Assembly: GCA_002329155.1 (NCBI GenBank)
Contig: DCXY01000024.1
Coordinates: 62,001 to 126,000 of the forward strand
Length of the DNA stretch: 64,000 nt
Reading direction: 5' to 3'
Source: Stenotrophomonas sp. UBA2124
GTDB taxonomy: Bacteria; Pseudomonadota; Gammaproteobacteria; Xanthomonadales; Xanthomonadaceae
A program made the position numbers and the translations under genes. Shown here piece by piece: positions 60,930-64,000 of this stretch. The notes under the pieces were generated by a model. The model did no database searches, was not told the DNA's origin, and saw only the letters and a list, made by a program, of their open reading frames with translations. Position 1 is the stretch's first letter. Every line of letters begins with the position of its first letter.

Positions 60930-61424
60930 TCACGCCCCGCCAGCAAACCCATGCTGGCGCCATGCCTCGAACACCACCACGGCCACCGAGTTGGAGAGGT
61001 TGAGGCTGCGGTTGTTGGGCTGCATCGGCAGGCGCAGGCGGTGGCCATCGGGCAGGCTGTCGAGCAGTTCCTGCGGCAGGCCGCGGGTTTCCGGGCCGAA
61101 CAGGAAGGCATCGCCATCGGCGAAGGACACGCTGTCATAGCGCACGCTGCCGCGCGTGCTCATCGCGAAAAACCGCTTGGGTGCGATGCGCGCCAGAGCG
61201 GTGTCCAGATCCGGGTGGACCTGCATCGTTGCGTACTCGTGGTAGTCCAGGCCGGCGCGCTTAAGCTGCTTGTCACTGAGGTCGAAACCCAACGGTTCGA
61301 TCAGGTGCAGCCGCGCGCCGGTGTTGGCGCAGAGCCGGATCACGTTGCCGGTGTTCGGCGGGATCTCGGGCTGGTACAGCAGTACATCGAAAACGGGTGC
61401 GGAAATAACGGGCGCAGTTGTCAT
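60930..61424 (-). CDS. trmL: tRNA (cytidine/uridine(34)-2'-O)-methyltransferase
   Basis: 164 aa SPOUT methyltransferase. Knotted-fold motifs are present: EIPPNTGNVIRLCANTGARL at the N-terminus, FLFGPETRGLP for SAM and LPMQPNNRSLNLSNSVAVVV at the C-terminus, as in TrmL/YibK. Methylates the wobble ribose of tRNA-Leu in enterics. Single housekeeping gene between the catabolic cluster and the next region. Confidence 0.95.
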   Translation of the reverse strand: MTTAPVISAPVFDVLLYQPEIPPNTGNVIRLCANTGARLHLIEPLGFDLSDKQLKRAGLDYHEYATMQVHPDLDTALARIAPKRFFAMSTRGSVRYDSVSFADGDAFLFGPETRGLPQELLDSLPDGHRLRLPMQPNNRSLNLSNSVAVVVFEAWRQHGFAGGA

Positions 61425-61460
61425 CGGCGCAGTTTACGCCGGTGCCCTGCGGGGCATGGC

Positions 61461-61865
61461 TCAGTTGCCGGCCAGGCTCTGGGCGACCACGCCTTCAACC
61501 GCGCTGGCGGCCATTTCCGCTGCCAGTGCATGCACCTGCTGCACGTCCGGGCGGACGTTGACGGCCGGCAGCGAGACGATCCACTGGCCGACGTTGGCAC
61601 CGATGGCTACCGGGGTATTGGCGGCCAGGCGGGTGGCAGCCTGTTCGGCCATCAGCTCGACGATCTGGCCGACAGTGGGGCGCACCTGCACCACGGCCAG
61701 CGTGGGGATGTCGCTGCTGTGCTCATGGGCGGCCTGGGCCAGCTGGTCGGCCGAAGGGCGCACCTGCACGGTTTCCAGGGTGGTGATGTCCGAGGCCTGT
61801 GCGGAACCGGCAAACGCAGAGCCGGCGGCGATGGCGATGGCGAAAGCGAGAGACTTGGCGTTCAT
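61461..61865 (-). CDS. Exported protein with three VxVRP repeats
   Basis: 134 aa. Sec signal (AAGSAFAGSAQAS), then three imperfect repeats of about 35 residues, each built on a T/S-L-x-x-V-x-V-R-P core: TLETVQVRPSADQLAQ, TLAVVQVRPTVGQIVELMAE and SLPAVNVRPDVQQVHALAAE. Probably a periplasmic repeat protein. No family recognised. Confidence 0.65.
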   Translation of the reverse strand: MNAKSLAFAIAIAAGSAFAGSAQASDITTLETVQVRPSADQLAQAAHEHSSDIPTLAVVQVRPTVGQIVELMAEQAATRLAANTPVAIGANVGQWIVSLPAVNVRPDVQQVHALAAEMAASAVEGVVAQSLAGN

Positions 61866-62216
61866 GGCGGGGCCTGTTTAGTGTCTGTGATCGGTGGTGT
61901 GGTAGTAAGGTAGTACACCAATTCTCGGGATGCAACGGAAATCTGCAGATTTCGAGTTTTGTTCAGCGTTCAGTCAGCTTTTGATGGACTGGCTTTTGCT
62001 GCAGGTAGGACTACGCAGGCCGCGTGCCAACTGCATCTATCTGAAATTAAAGGAGTTATTCTAGATCCTTGGTGTCCGCCGTCCGGACACACTGGGTGGG
62101 GCGGGGTGTACGCGGACATCGGGTGGTGTCGCACGGGGGTCATGACCCATGGCGTATGCCGCGACCCGCCCGCCCGGTTAGGATCGGCGTTCATCTTCAT
62201 ACCCAAGGAAAGTGGA
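61866..62216. other. Divergent promoter region
   Basis: 350 bp between the repeat protein and peptidase genes. Contains an AT-rich stretch at 62030-62060 and a 7-bp inverted repeat GTGTCCG (62072-62078) / CGGACAC (62084-62090). The peptidase start has an AAGGAAAGTGG ribosome binding site. No gene. Confidence 0.5.
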
Positions 62217-64000
62217 ATGAACGCAGCTCCCCGTACCGCATTGCTGGCCGTCGCCCTCGGCGTCGCCCTTGGAGGGTTTGTCGGCGTGCCGCAGAGCGCG
62301 CTGGCCAAACCCGCCGCCACCGCCAAGGTGGACATTCCCTACGAAGAGTTCACCCTGCCCAACGGCCTGCGCGTGCTGGTGCATACCGACCGCAAGGCGC
62401 CGATCGTGGCGGTGAACCTCTGGTACCACGTCGGCAGCAAGGACGAGCCTGCTGGTCGCAGCGGCTTTGCCCACCTGTTTGAACACCTGATGTTCAACGG
62501 CAGCGAGAACGCGCCGGGCGAATACTTCACCCCGTTCGAAGCGGCCGGTGCCACCGACATGAACGGCACCACCAATACCGACCGCACCAACTACTTCGAG
62601 AACATCCCGACCACCGCGCTGGACATGGCGCTGTGGATGGAGTCCGACCGCATGGGCCACCTGCTCGGCGCCATCGACCAGAAGACCCTGGACGAGCAGC
62701 GCGGCGTGGTGCAGAACGAAAAGCGCCAGGGCGAGAACCAGCCCTATGGCCAGATGCGTGAAGTGGTTTCGCGCACCATGTTCCCCAAGGGCCACCCGTA
62801 CCACCACACCACCATTGGTTCGATGAACGACCTCAACGCGGCCTCGCTGGAGGACGTGAAGAACTGGTTCCGCACCTGGTACGGCCCCAACAACACGGTA
62901 CTGGTGCTGGCCGGTGACATCGACCTGGCCACCGCCAAGGAGAAGGTTGCCAAATACTTCGGCGACATTCCGGCCACCCCGACCATGGCCCAGCCCAAGG
63001 TGGACGTGGCGGTGCTGGCAAAGGATGGCCGCACCGAGCTGGAGGACAAGGTGCCGCAGGTGCTGGTGCAGCGCATGTGGAACGTGCCGCAGGTGGGCGA
63101 GAAGGAAGCCGACCTGCTGGATCTCACCTCGCAGGTGCTCGGCGGCAGCGCCAGCTCGCGCCTGGACGAGCGGCTGGTGCACCGTGACAAGCTGGTGGAC
63201 AGCATCAGCACCAGCAACTACGGCTCGCAGCTGGCCGGCAACTTCGCCATCCGCGCACTGGTCAAGCAGGGCGTGGACCCGGCCAGGGTGGAAGCCGTCA
63301 TCGACGAAGAACTGCAGCGCCTGATCAAGGACGGCCCGACCGCTGAGGAGCTGGCGCGCGCCAAGACCGATTACCGCGCCGGCTTCATCCGTGGCATCGA
63401 GCGCATCGGCGGCTTTGGCGGCAAGGCCGATGCACTGGCCTCGTGCGCCACCCTCACCGGTGACCCGGGCTGCTTCCGCGAATCGCTGGACACCGTGGCC
63501 AACGCCACCCCGGACAGCGTGCGCGCGGCCACCGCCAAGTGGCTGGGCAACCCCAGCCACACCTTCGTGGTCAAGCCGGGCGAGCGCAAGCCGCTGGTGG
63601 AAGAGGAGTCGGCCAAGCCGGCCCCGTTCCAGCTGCCGGCCGTGGACAGCAAGTACACCACCACCGCCAGCCAGGTGGACCGCAAGGCCGGTGTGCCGAC
63701 CGTGGACACCTTCCCGTCGCTCACCTTCCCCAAGCTGCAGCACGCCACGCTGAAGAACGGCAGCAAGCTGATCCTGGCCGAGCGCCATGAAGTGCCGGTG
63801 GTCAACATCAGCTACGAATTCGCCGGTGGCTATTCCAGCGACCACGGTGGCAAGCTCGGCACCGCCAACTTCGCCAGCCAGATGCTGGACGAAGGCTCGG
63901 GCCAGTTGAACTCGCTGCAGTTCAAGGCACGCGCCGAAGACCTGGGCGCACAGCTCAGCGCCGGTGCCGCGCTGGACGGTTCCAACGCCTACCTGTCGGC
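62217..64000 (+). CDS. M16 family zinc metallopeptidase (partial)
   Basis: The first 594 codons of a gene that leaves the window. A signal peptide (LGGFVGVPQSALA) indicates a periplasmic or outer-membrane location. The inverted zinc motif is H86-L-F-E89-H90 (GFAHLFEHLMFNGS), with a downstream glutamate in the usual QRGVVQNEKRQ segment. A second, inactive-type M16 domain begins around residue 505 (PKLQHATLKNGSKLILAERH). Two-domain pitrilysin/insulinase-like peptidase typical of Xanthomonadaceae. Confidence 0.92.
   Translation, partial: MNAAPRTALLAVALGVALGGFVGVPQSALAKPAATAKVDIPYEEFTLPNGLRVLVHTDRKAPIVAVNLWYHVGSKDEPAGRSGFAHLFEHLMFNGSENAPGEYFTPFEAAGATDMNGTTNTDRTNYFENIPTTALDMALWMESDRMGHLLGAIDQKTLDEQRGVVQNEKRQGENQPYGQMREVVSRTMFPKGHPYHHTTIGSMNDLNAASLEDVKNWFRTWYGPNNTVLVLAGDIDLATAKEKVAKYFGDIPATPTMAQPKVDVAVLAKDGRTELEDKVPQVLVQRMWNVPQVGEKEADLLDLTSQVLGGSASSRLDERLVHRDKLVDSISTSNYGSQLAGNFAIRALVKQGVDPARVEAVIDEELQRLIKDGPTAEELARAKTDYRAGFIRGIERIGGFGGKADALASCATLTGDPGCFRESLDTVANATPDSVRAATAKWLGNPSHTFVVKPGERKPLVEEESAKPAPFQLPAVDSKYTTTASQVDRKAGVPTVDTFPSLTFPKLQHATLKNGSKLILAERHEVPVVNISYEFAGGYSSDHGGKLGTANFASQMLDEGSGQLNSLQFKARAEDLGAQLSAGAALDGSNAYLS

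Noticed and set aside
62072..62090. GTGTCCG/CGGACAC dyad before the M16 peptidase as a third GntR operator
   Set aside because: Shares TCCGGACA on one side, but half-site spacing and flanks differ from the two matching sites; no functional link.

Overview
The window is high-GC proteobacterial DNA, most likely from a Xanthomonadaceae chromosome (Stenotrophomonas/Xanthomonas/Pseudoxanthomonas). The strongest clue is a chromosomal integron whose integrase gene lies next to ilvD, the arrangement known for the Xanthomonas-type integron. Gene content and the many CCCTCTCCC..GGGAGAGGG palindromic repeats fit that family. The genus is an inference.

Layout. (1) 1-250: start of a cytochrome c lipoprotein, cut by the window edge. 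(2) 411-14369: catabolic cluster A, two divergent operons around 6849-6988. Leftward: MFS transporter, cysteine hydrolase, two PuuE/imidase-like proteins, ETF-ubiquinone oxidoreductase, PrpB-like lyase. Rightward: RedY/HapK-like protein, SDR, a third PuuE-like protein, CitE-like lyase, MaoC hydratase, acyl-CoA dehydrogenase, two CaiB CoA-transferases. (3) 14344-22010: small lipoprotein, membrane and hypothetical genes, all leftward, starting with a 262-bp tandem triplication. (4) 22016-32561: integron cassette array with 22 recognisable attC sites plus one eroded remnant. Six cassettes have no evident gene and belong to one repeated family. The others carry small genes, including KptA, a barstar-like inhibitor, a Ymh/TIGR02391 (possible HEPN) protein and a possible WapI-type immunity protein. 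intI is at 32562-33584 and ilvD follows, convergent with it. (5) 35922-47215: YgiB/YgiC pair, zinc-ribbon protein, a RDD-SpoIIM-DUF4129-DUF4350-MoxR-DUF58 operon, a DUF2167 protein and a gamma-carbonic-anhydrase-like protein. (6) 47462-60702: catabolic cluster B: LysR regulator, fumarate-reductase-like flavoprotein and a 63-aa partner; divergent CoA-transferase-family/GntR and PrpD-PrpD-CoA ligase-amidase-CaiB-transporter operons. (7) 60930-64000: trmL, a VRP-repeat exported protein, and an M16 peptidase cut by the window end.

How it may work together. Clusters A and B lie on opposite sides of the integron but share a 14-nt sequence centred on TGTCCGGACA in their divergent promoter regions. 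The one in A is a perfect 22-bp palindrome. The obvious regulator is the GntR/HutC-type protein in B. Together the clusters encode imide/amide hydrolases, then CoA activation, dehydrogenation, hydration and C-C lyases. MaoC plus CitE plus CoA-transferase is the logic of itaconate/mesaconate breakdown, and PrpB plus PrpD is that of 2-methylcitrate breakdown. My hypothesis is a split regulon for catabolism of cyclic imides or alkyl-maleimides/branched C5-C8 dicarboxylates. The substrate is not determined by the sequence.
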